Positions 37,561 through 48,304 of a stretch of DNA of 64,000 nt are shown piece after piece. The notes under the pieces are model-generated. The model was not told the origin of the DNA. It made no database searches and was given only the letters and a program-made list of their open reading frames with translations. The stretch spans positions 41,023,872-41,087,871 of the forward strand of contig JAQNBH010000007.1 of NCBI GenBank assembly GCA_028752905.1, written 5' to 3'. Positions within the stretch are counted from its first letter, which is position 1, and each line of letters opens with the position of its first letter. This DNA is from Cladorhizidae sp. MBARI D1340-BT2 (taxonomy: Eukaryota > Porifera > Demospongiae > Poecilosclerida > Cladorhizidae). The translations under genes were made by a program, and so were the position numbers.

Positions 37561-38292
37561 TCAGCCATTTCAAACAGCATGAACTAATTTTACTGACTAA
37601 ACTCGAGACCAGCTGCAGCTGTGTGACATTTGTGTGATTTTGTCAGCTGAGCCACAAATAATCAGGGATGTTATGTGAGATGGGTATGTCTCACATGACA
37701 ATGTGACGTTCCAGGGCAGACAGCTGACTGGCCTTAAATCAAGAACTGTCCTGGACAACTATGGAAACACGCTAGCCATAACAGCAGTTTAAACGGAAAA
37801 CCCAGGAGATCAGTAGCTAACCTACAGCTTAAGTTAGTCTGGATGTAGCTAGCTTATGCCTTCTCGAACATTTTTTTTGCAACTCTCAACGAACAACTCC
37901 CTCTTCAACTCGTCTTCATCGGGAATGATGACGTCATTGTAATTTTAAGCAAGTAGCTCCCATGCGTTGATGCGATGGGTTTTTTTCCTAAAAAGTAAAT
38001 CCATCAAAAAGTGCTAAAGGACAAAAAGTTAATCCACCAAAAAAAATAGACAATACAAAAATAAATATATTAATATTAGTTTAACCACCACATTCACTGC
38101 ATGTGAGTCACTATTATTATCTGCCACTCCACCGCATCCCTGGCGCTGCTATGAGTGAGTCGATTGTTGCCACTCGATCATAAACCTTAGGTGTCACGGG
38201 CTTTATTGGTCCTAATTGCAATGAAATTGGAATTCGCATTTGCGGACTCATAATTATTCTTGCCGCCCACTTAGAATTGCGGAAAAGGAATG

Positions 38293-38298
38293 TATAAA
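38293..38298 (+). promoter_or_regulatory. TATA box of PLC-like gene copy R
   Basis: TATAAA is followed 31 bases later by TCAGT (38324-38328), an initiator-like start site, and by the exon 1 ATG at 38364. This predicts a 5' UTR of about 40 bases. TATA plus Inr spacing is textbook for RNA polymerase II; the match with copy L supports function in both copies. Confidence 0.65.
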
Positions 38299-38363
38299 TT
38301 CAAAAGATCTGCAAGTGGACACTTCAGTCTTTTTGAGCTGTAGCTGCCTGACCCGTCTAGGAG

Positions 38364-38421
38364 ATGAAGATTGTAATTCTCTTTCTTCTGGTTGGATCTG
38401 TATCACAGAGCAACAGTGAAG
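38364..38421 (+). CDS. PI-PLC X-domain-like protein, copy R, exon 1 (signal peptide)
   Basis: ATG AAG ATT opens a 19-codon leader with hydrophobic core IVILFLLVG and a polar tail SQSNSE, which is a typical eukaryotic signal peptide. The start context has G at -3. The exon ends GAAG before the donor gtatgtacc, in phase 1, and the next recognised exon in compatible phase is at 60516, 22,094 bases downstream. The near-identical arrangement in the left arm supports the exon. I infer that no exon lies between them because I recognised none, but a small internal exon could be missed. Confidence 0.75.
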
Positions 38422-39402
38422 GTATGTACCTAGTCTACTATGTATTCAGCCTTTAGGCTGGACTTGAGCAAATACTTGTTAACTATAGGACCTACAGGCA
38501 TACCATCAGCAGTTGTTTTCACATTTCTAAACGCACTCAATACATCCTATACTTACGTGTCTTGCTGTAAAATCATATATTATTATATTATTATTATTAT
38601 TATAGATAAGTATAGCTACTCATAGTAGTTTTAGGAAGCACTGAAAATTTACGGTTAGTGTAGGATTACTTCTGCTTCCCAGTCAATTCCCCCTCCCCTC
38701 CCCCATCCTAAAGCCTTGCAAAATGAGATGATATTTATTCCTCTCTCCCCACCTGGTTGTGTCTCAATGCAACCTGCATGAAGCTTCACTATTGCAGTCA
38801 CTTGAGATGCTGTTAGCTAAGTTTAAAATATAAATATAACAGCTGTGCAGTCCTCTTATAATAATAACTGTCAAGCCTGAGGGAGGCACAAGTTATTAAA
38901 TTTGTATGTTTTGTCATTGTTTTTAACGATGGCCTTAAACCTTGGCTAAAAGTGGCCTTTGCTCATTCTTTGGGTGCCAATTATATGCCGTGGTGATTCA
39001 AGCTGAATGCATGGGTATCACTTGTTTGATAAACATATAGTCTGCTCTTCTCTTTTATACAAACTGCATGGGGCATGGCTTCCCAATGTATGTTATGCAT
39101 ATAGAGTTTAAATGCAGACCTATAGAGGTAGACCTGAACTGGGCCCTAGACACCCATCAGTGCCAACAGTTATTGCGTACTAAGGTAGGAAATTTAAATA
39201 TAATACTCTTGGAAAGCCACATCTGATGCAGTTTGTGCATTAACAAGGTGCCTTATATCCTGCATAGTCCAAAATATTTTCCTTTGAGCCATAATGTCCT
39301 CGTACTAAATACTCAGCCTTAATTTAGTGTGCAGAATGCACTGTACAAGTTGCTTCCCAATTTTGCCCCACACAAGTATGAAGCAAGCTTAACAAACAAA
39401 CA

Positions 39403-40815
39403 CCAGGCTAGGAGCATTTTTGGGGCATCGGAGCTGACCTATCTCGTCAATGCCACCGGCATCTCACCACTGCCTTCAAGGGTTGATGCCATGCGTGAGT
39501 TCCCTGTCCCGGACTATAAAGCCAGCCTCCAGCGTTTCCTTGGTATGATTAATTTCTACCATCGCTTAATGCCGCAACTGGCTAAGAAGCTCTACCCCCT
39601 GCATGAGGCAACAAAAGAAAAGGGGCAAAATATCACTTGGACTCCCGATGCCAGCTCGCATTTGAATCTGCCCAGTCTGCCATTGCTTCCGCCACGCTTC
39701 TTCATCATCCCCACCACACAACTCCAACCAGCATCACTGTGGATGCTTCTGATAGGACTGTGGGTGGCCGGCTGGAACAGTTTCAGGCCGGGAGCTGGAT
39801 TCCAATCGACCTTTTCTCTCGCAATCTATCCAATGCAGAAATAAAATAGAGTGCCTTTGATCGTGAACTTCTAGCCATCTACCTCGCCATCAAGCACTTC
39901 CGTCACTTTGTTGAAGGGCGGGCCTTCACGATCTACACAGATCATAAGCCATTGACATTTGCCTTTGCTAGTGCTGCTGAGAGGTCACCAAGACAAACCC
40001 GCCATCTCTCCTTTATAGCTGAGTTCTCCACAGATGTGCGTCACATCATGGGCAAGGAAAACGTTGTCGCTGACACTCTGTCCCGTGCCGGTCTCTCTGC
40101 CATAGCCTACCTACAATCGACTACCATCGCCTTGCCACTGATCATGTGAATTCTAAGGAGATCGCTGCCTACAGGACTTCCATCACCAGTCTCAAATTCG
40201 CTGATGTCCCTTTCGGGGATTTCACTGTCCTCTGTAACGTCTCCACAGGAAAAGACAGACCAGTAATCCCATCTGAGTGGACTAGGCGCATTTTTGAAGC
40301 CATTCACAGACTCTCTCATCCTGGATGAAAGCCAACACAATAAGCTGTCTCCTCTCGCTTCGTCTGGCATGGCCTCAAGCATGACGTCCGCCGTTGGTGC
40401 CGGGAATGTCTTAGCAAGTTATGGTGATTTGAAGTGGTAAGGTTTGCGATCTTTCCTGGCGTTTTCCAGTTGCCAAAGCGGTGGCCTGCCAGTGAAAAAC
40501 CACTACATTTATTGATAATCTGTTGACATGTTGCAGATAAGGGCCTTCTCTATCAGTTGACAAAATCTGGGACTTTGGTCTTGTTAATTAGGGCGAATGG
40601 GTGCCGGGATGCTGTATCTATTCATCGTCTAAAGGTCGCCTATGGTCACAGGACCTCACCAGCTCCATCAATACTGCCTCAAATACACCCTGTTCCACCT
40701 ATACCACCTACTACTTCTCCTCCCTCAATGGATGTCAGGATGCCACTGCCTACCTCAAGCTTTGGCAGGCCCATCAAGGTCCCACTTCGTTTTCGCTAGG
40801 CCTCTAACATTCCAT
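39403..40815 (+). pseudogene. Ty3/Gypsy polymerase remnant (RT end, RNase H, integrase pieces)
   Basis: In order: the last part of reverse transcriptase (SRVDAMREFPVPDYKASLQR, FLGMINFYHR); RNase H with TVDASDRTVGG, FDRELLAIYLAIKHFRHFVE and FTIYTDHKPLTF; VVADTLSRAG at the RNase H end; an H2C2-type integrase zinc-binding stretch (HRLSHPG to WCREC); then, after a large internal deletion, an integrase tail (VSIHRLKVAYG). Breaks: a frameshift near 39640, an in-frame TAG at 39847-39849, a frameshift near 40110 and a stop at 40326. No gag, protease or 5' LTR is present. It lies in the right arm only. Confidence 0.85.
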
Positions 40816-40832
40816 TATCTTCTTCCACTGGG

Positions 40833-40980
40833 GGGGGGGGGGTTCTGTGGCACCCTGGGTTCGGGCATGCATAGCAGCTGCCTTGTTCATCGTGACTCAG
40901 ACTATATATAGATTAGGTATTCGATATGAGGCTCACTCTGTCTGTTAAATTATTATTGTTTTAGTGTTCTGAATGAAAGA
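40833..40980 (+). repeat. Probable polypurine tract and start of a Gypsy 3' LTR
   Basis: A G-run (40831-40842) is followed by ttctgtggcaccctgggtt; the tgtggcac start with TG fits an LTR edge. The LTR end was not found because no second copy exists in the window. Confidence 0.45.
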
Positions 40981-40999
40981 TTCTATTTGCTAGTTCAGT

Positions 41000-41917
41000 G
41001 ACACTAAAAGGTCATGTAGAGAATGTGTAAATGAATACTTGTAACAACACATCAAAAGTGGCCCAAGTATCAGGAATTCTTGACATTTAGCCAGATTTTT
41101 TTGTATATTTATGTATACAAAATTAATGTTCTGTCCTGGGCCAAAATGGCTCAGTTATCAGGAATGTTCATTAAATTTATCCAGTGGTCCATTTAAGTGG
41201 AGTGCACTGTATATGTATACACAAATGTCTCACTTGAACTTGAGTCAGTCACTTCATTTCCAATATTTTGTTAATTACCCTTGATGTCTTTCCACAAGAG
41301 AAGTATCTGCACCCCTCGATTCAGACTGATAGGTGTTGATAAAGGTGTTAATTAATTATAAGGATTGTGGCCAGTGCAGACACAATTATTAGGCTAGACC
41401 AGTTCCTGATTTCTAGCTGCCCAGATCTCATCTGGTTTTTAAGACTGCTTCAGTGCGAACAGGCCTTCAGTGATTCACATTGTTGTCAAATGTCCACCTA
41501 CAGAGCATTGCCACATTTCTCAATAGTGTTTCAAAGAGATCCTACAGTCTCGTTGAAATGTTTCTGCTTGCCAAACAGAATCGATGTTTCTGTAAAGCAT
41601 CTTGCATGTTGCTGAACAGGTTGTTTTGTATGTTCACTGCGACAAAGACCGATGGTATTTGTGATGTAAGAATCCCCATAGTTACGTGGATGTTCTCATT
41701 CAAGGCTCTACTGCCCACATGTTCGGGGAAATAGCCCCTCACCACTCATAATTCTAAGAGGGGGGAAATTATTGTGTTGTGTATCGATAGTGTGTGTGTG
41801 TGTGTTAACTGCTATCTTTAACCAAAAGAATCGGGACATTGTCCTTTACCTATTATGGTATCTATGTCGGTGCAAAGGACACCTAGGATGTCTTTTTGGA
41901 ACGTAGCAGCTGTCACA
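41000..41917. other. Right-only stretch without a gene
   Basis: No left-arm partner. Short ORFs only (longest about 84 codons). May include the rest of the Gypsy LTR and flanking sequence lost on the left. A (TG)n run lies at 41791-41806. Confidence 0.35.
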
Positions 41918-42188
41918 ATGGCTGAAAAGCTGTTTAGCCTTCTCAGTCCACCAGGTAAGAAAGAGTATGCTCCATTACAGGTGGACCGCAGCCTAGGTAT
42001 ATTAAGTTCACAGCATGGTGCCTTTACTTAAACAAGTGCAGTCGATGGACGTCAGTTATTTCTTAGTCACCTTATAGAATGCATACTCCAGGACCCGCTA
42101 TCTCTATCCATGTAAAAACAAAACTAGGAATTCTGAAGGTTTCAAAAACAATTTTTTTTTGAAGTTCCATTTACTGCAGCTTCTCTAA

Positions 42189-42646
42189 AGGCTGATTCAC
42201 AATATGCAAAACGCGCAAGCGATGCAGCGCGTCGTTAAAAAAAATATGAACACAAAATCGTGTCCGCTTGAATAGAATCGAGTTCAATTCGAGTGGTGTT
42301 GCGACCTGTCATTACATCATTCTGGTGTGCGTTTATTTGAGTTTTCGTCATTCTGGTGTGCTTTATTTAGATTTTTCAGTAAAGTTGATGATATCAAAGC
42401 TGAATGGAGACAAAATACTTATTGAGCAGTGAGAACTTTCCTTATTATACGGGATGCACGAATCACATGGGCGTTGGCTCCCGTTATTAATGGGCAGGGT
42501 TCTAATTGGGTGAAAGTTCAAGTTTGCTCAAGCAACTCCGTAGAAGTGATGCAACACGATCAATGCGAACGTGTCGCATCGCCGATGTGATCGTGTCGCA
42601 TCGCCGATGTGACGCAAAGGTCTAGCAGCATATTGTAAACCAGCGG
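42189..42646. mobile_element. PIF/Harbinger-type MITE, right arm
   Basis: A 458-bp mirror copy flanked by TAA (42186-42188 and 42647-42649). It starts aggctgattcacaatatgc and ends gcatattgtaaaccagcgg. It contains gatgtgatcgtgtcgcatcg repeats not present in the left copy. Confidence 0.7.
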
Positions 42647-42939
42647 TAAGAGTTGCATGAAGAGATGATGCATGTGGTGCAATGAGCACTAGTGTTTTTT
42701 TGTATTGTTTTTGGTCTGGGCACTGAAATGTCATAGTCTGGAGGCATCAATATATGTATGCATGTACATCTATTATTAATTGGCTGAGGTAGATGGTCAT
42801 ACTTGCACAAATTACGCTAATGTGCTATTCACACTTCCGAGCTAGCTGAGAAGCTCGAAGCATGAGATGGTTAGTGGCACTTTCTGCTGCTCGGCTCTGC
42901 ACGAAGAAACTCAACTACAGAACAAAGTGTGGGGAAACA

Positions 42940-43235
42940 GATTGAGAAGGGAGCCCAGATAAGCTGGAGCAAAGGCCTGAGAAGGGAGTCCAGAAAGCTG
43001 GAGAAAAGGCTTGAGAAAGGAGCCCAGACAAGCTGGAACAAAGGCTAGCATTGTTTGAGAAGGGAAGCCCAGACAAGCTGGAGCAAAGGCTAGCACTATT
43101 TGAGTATGGAGTCCAGACAAGCTGGAACAAAGGTCAGCACTATTTGAGCAGGGAGTCCAGAAAAACTGGAGCAAAGGCTAGCACTGTTTGAGAAGGGAGC
43201 CCAGACAAACTGGAGCAAAGGCTAGCAGTATTTTG
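42940..43235. repeat. 44-bp minisatellite, mirror
   Basis: Units of ggagcaaaggctagcactgt + ttgagaagggagcccagacaagct, about 6 copies. Minus-strand ORFs (FAPACLG-type repeats) are a by-product. Confidence 0.9.
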
Positions 43236-44181
43236 ATTGCACAGGAGAAAATTAAAAAAGTAGTGAGCTCCTGCAGATTACAACTGGTGGGAAATAAGGG
43301 ACCTGAGAAGTGAAGACAAATATATACAAAGATAAATATGAAAGGAGAGGGGAGGAAATCACTGAGTAGTGCCAACAACATCAACAAGGTCTGCAAAATG
43401 AGCATATAAAGTTCTCTTGAGGAGTGTCAACAGTTGCCACAAGAAGACACAAGGTCAGTGGATATGTCAGGAGAGAGCAGGAAAGCTGAGCAGCAATGTC
43501 TAGATAGGCTCAGACAAAGTGGACATGTCAGGAGAGAGCATACACATAGCTATACACAAAAATGCTAGGAGAGAGAATAATATATGCAACCATATTCACT
43601 GCAAGAATAGAGTTCAAGTCTATTAGAGAGTAGCATGTCCATTTGCTAAACTTGGCAGTGTTTTTAAACTAACATGGGTGGTTTGGAGACAATGCAGCAA
43701 TCTTGGCAACTCTGCATATGGTCAAACAATTTGTCTCTATTGCATTAGTAGATGGTGTAGCAGGCAGCAGCATATGACCAGGATTTCCTTGTCAACAAGG
43801 GCCATGCCAGGATTTACCATTGGGGTGGGGTGATTATAATAGAAGAGGAATGGAGCCGCCCTTCACATGACACTTCCAGGAAGTGTTCACCCTCCCCACC
43901 CTTTACAACTCTTTTATGTTTTCTCCACCACCAAGATTGATATCAAATCTGACTTGATGACCATTCCTGAGTGTGAAACAAGCAATCTAACACACATGAT
44001 TCAAGGTTTTCCTCACTAAGCCCACCTCTTATTCTGTGCTTCTGCTGAGTCGGGGATGCCGATTCACACACCACACCCTTCACTCTCCCGATAGTGATCG
44101 TCTATTTATCTTATAAACAACAACAGACTAAGTTTTGTATTCCAGTCTTTCTTTGTGTTTTGTTGCTAAGCAACCAAATAA

Positions 44182-44197
44182 CCCCCCCCCCCCCTCC
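44182..44197. repeat. Poly-C tract at the edge of the hAT insertion
   Basis: About 14 C directly after the last base that matches the left arm. Confidence 0.85.
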
Positions 44198-45231
44198 CAA
44201 TCTTTAAAGAATACTAGATTAGAGCCAAAAGAGGCATAGAAGTATAATCTTACTTTTAATAGTTCGAGAATAGCTGATGGTTGGAAGGTTGCAAACCTAA
44301 ATGCCTGCACTAACTGTGGTGTCCACCATTAATGACAGGGCAATATTGGGCACTCCTAGAGTGATTGGTCTCGTCATGCGCTCAACAAAAACAGAAAATA
44401 AAATGTAATCAGAAGTTAATGCAAAAGTGTATAATTCTCAAGACAGTTAACGGTACAGAATGTTTTGTTCCGAGCACGAGCCAATCTTGTGGGTGCATTA
44501 GTGGGTGTGCACATGATATTATCTCAGGTGGTGACTTCATGAACACGCCAATACTTTGGTACACTTTGAACTAAGGCTCTATGTCAGTGTGGCAGATCAT
44601 TTCCCTGACACCTAGGGTCACGTAGGACTAACTTATCTCACAATGGACCACTCAAGTTGTCTCCAGTTTCACTCAAATATCAAGTACAAAAAAAATATTT
44701 TGTGACTTTTTAATGTCAGTGTGTGCCAAAGAGCCAGAAATATAAGCTGTGAGAAATCCAATTGAAGAGCATATCTGAATTAAGACTGGATGTGGGCAAA
44801 TGGTATTCACCTGCAGCAATACTAGAGCTTGTAAAATGCAATTACCTAGATAGCACTATGACTGTGATTTGGTGTCAGGTGTTCATCACCTGATCTCTAG
44901 CTGCTAAGTGGCCCACTGCTCCAGTGATTTATCTAGCTTTGTTTTCACTAGAGTCAGTTTAGCTGCTCATCCAAAGCCATATGGAACTACAAGGGCGTGG
45001 GAAGCATATTTTGACTGGTCAGGCTCAAAGTTGTGGGATTGGAACTGTCCCCACTGAAGCCAAACCGTAAAATCTACCTGGAATGCTATAATCACATGTA
45101 TTACATCCTGAAAGATGTATTATCACTCTTCTACAGTTCCAAGCTTCTAGGTTACCGAAACAGCTAAGGAATAGTATGAGAGGTGACAATAAGCATGTGA
45201 TGTTACAAATGTACTGATAATATTAAAAAAA

Positions 45232-47546
45232 TTACTTGAACTGTCTAAAAATGTTACTATGGTGTTCATTGTTATTGGTGAATTCAATAGCAACTTCAGA
45301 TAAATTAAGAGAATTGGTAAGTTCTTTATGAACATGTAAAATCATTAAATGGTTGAGTCTTACTTGAGATATTGTAGATCTCAGATAGGACTTGAGTCGA
45401 CGTAGAGCACTAAATGATCGTTCACTGATGGCATTAGTTGCTGGCATTACTAAAAGAAGCTTCATTATAATTACTACTTCATTCAATATTGTGTCTTTTC
45501 AGCAGCTAAAAGCTTCCTAAGGTAACCCATCACTTCGGAGATATTGCTGATCTTTTTTTAATCTGATTCAAAGTTTTGGCCTAGAATCATTAGTTGTGTA
45601 ATCAGGTTGTTCTCATTGATATCTGAACCATAGGTTTTGACAACATGATTAAATTCTTCTGAAAAATCTTCCTTATTGGCTGCTTTGATCAGTAAAGCTT
45701 CTAAACACTGTACCCTGGTTGATTGTAATAGATTGAACAATTAGATCCAGTGCTTCAAAGTAGATTTGGCGAAAGCGATCAACTGGAGTGGTGTGAAACT
45801 CAGCTGGGGCATTTCCTGATTCATACCTCCTAGGAGCTTTACGTCTTCGAGGAAGCAAGGGCACATCAATTCCTTTCTCTTCAGCCATCATGTCAATTCT
45901 GGTTCAAGAATAGCTTGATTTCTAAGAGAATCAAGAGTTTTTAATGTCATAGATGCCACTGCTTTTCCTTCTGCTGCTGATGTTTTAGGATTCTGGAGGG
46001 TTCTGCTGAGATTGTCTGTATGACGAAGAAGTCATTCACCAAGAACCAGTCCAAAAAAGAAATCCAATGAAGCCATTTGTGCTGCCACACCTCTAATACG
46101 TGCTATAATTTCAGTGTCTTTCAAGATAGAGCAAGCCTCATCCCACAGCTCAAACAAAACTTCATAGTTATTACCACAGATTCAGCTCTCACTGTCCACC
46201 TTGTAGGGCAGAGAACTCTGACCCCAGGTGTGGCAGGTGCTAGCTCACCTTTTATTTGAAGGAAAAAATTCTCCCTTCTAGGGGAGTATTTCACTAGCTT
46301 TGTTATTTCATGGGTTGTTTCTAAGGCCATCTTCGTAAGTTTACACTTTTGCACAGTGTCACTAGCAGCAAGGTTTAATGCATGCCCATAACAATGTGTA
46401 AATATAGCTCGCGGTTCCTTTTCTTGGATTAGTTTTGCAACACCATTCCTTATTCCAGCCATGTTACTCACCCTATCATAGCATTGACCACGTGCCTTAC
46501 ATAAAGGCAGATTAAAGCGAGAAAGTGCATCTTCAATTGCTGATACAATAGTAGCAGACTGAATAGTAGGTAGAACATCGAGTCCAGTAGAAACTTCATG
46601 TGCATATAATTCACTATCCACCCACTTGAAGACCATCACCATCTGAAAGGAAGAAACAATGAGTGTTAGTAGAACTGTATTTAATTATAGAACTAACCTG
46701 TTCGCTATTAGATACATCAGTGGTTTCGTCTACCATAATAGTCAAGAACTCGGAATCTTGCAGTTGAGAAATGACTATTCGGAGATTCATCAAAGACATA
46801 ACCTTCAATATATCTCATTTTGGATGACATTAGATGTGTATTTCTCTCTCTTTTCTCTTGAGCCACTCAAGAATCTGAAATATCAACCAAAAGTAATCTT
46901 ACATCTCTACTTGTTTTTACTTAGCTATAACTTTGGGTCATCTTCTCCACGAAACACTAGTAGTTGGTGAAAATTGCCATCAGCCATGTCCTTGTATAGC
47001 AGATCCCTGATGAGCAAGAAATCGTAAGTTAGATATTATCTCCAACAAACACTGTCTATTTTAAGCTTTCCCACGAGCATGTTCTGAAGACAGTAATTCA
47101 CCAACATCACTGGTTGTTGCTGGTATAGTTAACAGTACTTGAACAGCATCCTTGTGAGATAAGCAACTTTCATGCTTTCGAAAGGATTTTGTTGCATCCT
47201 TCCAATTACTGAAGCCTCTTGAAACCTTTCAGATTAACAGTAATAAAACTAAGACAGAGTACAAGTTAAATTAACTTACGAAAGATGGTTCTGTTTTTCC
47301 TTTCTTAATTGGTTTTTTAAAGACTAAATCTCTATCCACGTCATAATGTAACCAGTCCCATGTCCTAAACCAAGAAGCTTGGTAAGACCTCTCTTTGTTC
47401 TGCTTTCTGCGCTTTGGAAAGGCAAATGAGAGAGATGGGTGATGAGGCTCAGCTATATCATAGACACTAACACACTCTACTTCTACACTTGTAGAAGCAG
47501 AAGATCTAAAAAGAAGCAGCTGCTTAAGACTAGAGCACATGTGCAC
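45232..47546 (-). pseudogene. hAT-family transposase, ZMYM1-like with TTF-type zinc finger, broken
   Basis: Read on minus. TTF-type zinc-finger region with SYQASWFRTWDWLHYDVDRD (47546-47271); WKDATKSFRKHESCLSHKDA (about 47210); LRFLAHQGSAIQGHG (about 47020); the RNase H-like core with FLTIMVDETTDVSNSEQV (46808-46614); a 173-codon ORF (46642-46121) with CYDRVSNMAG, FTHCYGHALNLAASDTVQKC and LCPTRWTVRAESV; a 72-codon ORF with LPRRRKAPRRYE; and the dimerisation region MPATNAISERSFSALRRLKS (45486-45232). The order matches animal ZMYM1/DUF4371-type hAT proteins. Stops and frameshifts make it inactive, though the decay is milder than in element X. Confidence 0.85.
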
Positions 47547-47599
47547 ATAGACTTACTGAGCATGCCCAGTTTTATCCAAGGTATTTGACCTATGACCTC

Positions 47600-48290
47600 A
47601 CTTTTTCTTTAAGCCTGACCAGCCTATGAACTATACTTCCACCTACATACTCCCACCCAATACTACTTTATTCAGGTCTATACTGGGTATTGATTTTTAC
47701 CATTTTGTAGATCTTGACTAGATAAGTAATGGAATCTTCATTGAGGTTTCAGCCTTTGGTCTAGCTAATTGCATTTTACAATTGTTGAAAGCCCTGCCCC
47801 ATTGCAGCCCAGGCAACATTGAACGGGTTCCCATAATGGGAATTTGTGTTTTCGTGAAACGGAAAAGGGAATGGAAACAGAGAGGGTTTAAGACCATCTG
47901 GTGCATCTAGCAGCTGTAGTTTCAGTTCTGATGAGAGTGACTCTGCATACCTAGTGTCAGTTTGAAGTATGTGAGTACTCCCTCATTTGCAAACCTGCTT
48001 CGGGAGTGTTGAGAAGTTTGCTAACCTGGGAAGAGGACTCTTCATGGAATGGAGACCTCAATCCTTTTCCTCCAATTTCTATTACAGTCTCAATTTGGCT
48101 ATCTTATTAGCTGCAGCATATAGTGGTTGTACCCTCGTCAAAATGACAGGATGAAAAGAGGTGGGACTGTGATTGGTTGATCCCGGCCAGCATTCTGGAC
48201 GAGCCCATGAAAACCTGCCGGCTGTCCTCGCCCCTTTCCCAGTATATATGGAAGAAAAAAGATTTCGTGGAAAAACCAAGTGTCAGTATG
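47600..48290. other. Right-only flank of the hAT element, no gene recognised
   Basis: Contains a cagtatatatggaag TATA-like word at 48239-48253 and short ORFs on minus; might be the hAT promoter end. No homology elsewhere in the window. Confidence 0.3.
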
Positions 48291-48304
48291 ATGAGTGAGT
48301 ATGT

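Larger units (their letters stand above)
33715..37990 (+). mobile_element. Element X copy 3 (right arm, nearly full length)
   Basis: Starts atggtggaaagaagaaaaat, contains gtgtgaaaaatgttctaaca, the 33-bp array (34140-34465), the inner part (34510-35420) and transposase remains (37560-35815, minus), and ends with gatgggtttttttcc, the complement of ggaaaaaaacccatc-type sequence at 15240. About 4.3 kb. Confidence 0.75.
44182..48300 (-). mobile_element. hAT transposon insertion (ZMYM1/TTF-type family), right arm only
   Basis: The inverted-arm match stops at gcaaccaaataa (44170-44181), immediately before a poly-C run, and resumes in the 36-bp array near 48300. The 4.1 kb between contain transposase remains. 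Exact ends, terminal repeats and an 8-bp target duplication could not be identified by eye; part of the outer sequence (47600-48300) may be other DNA. Confidence 0.65.
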
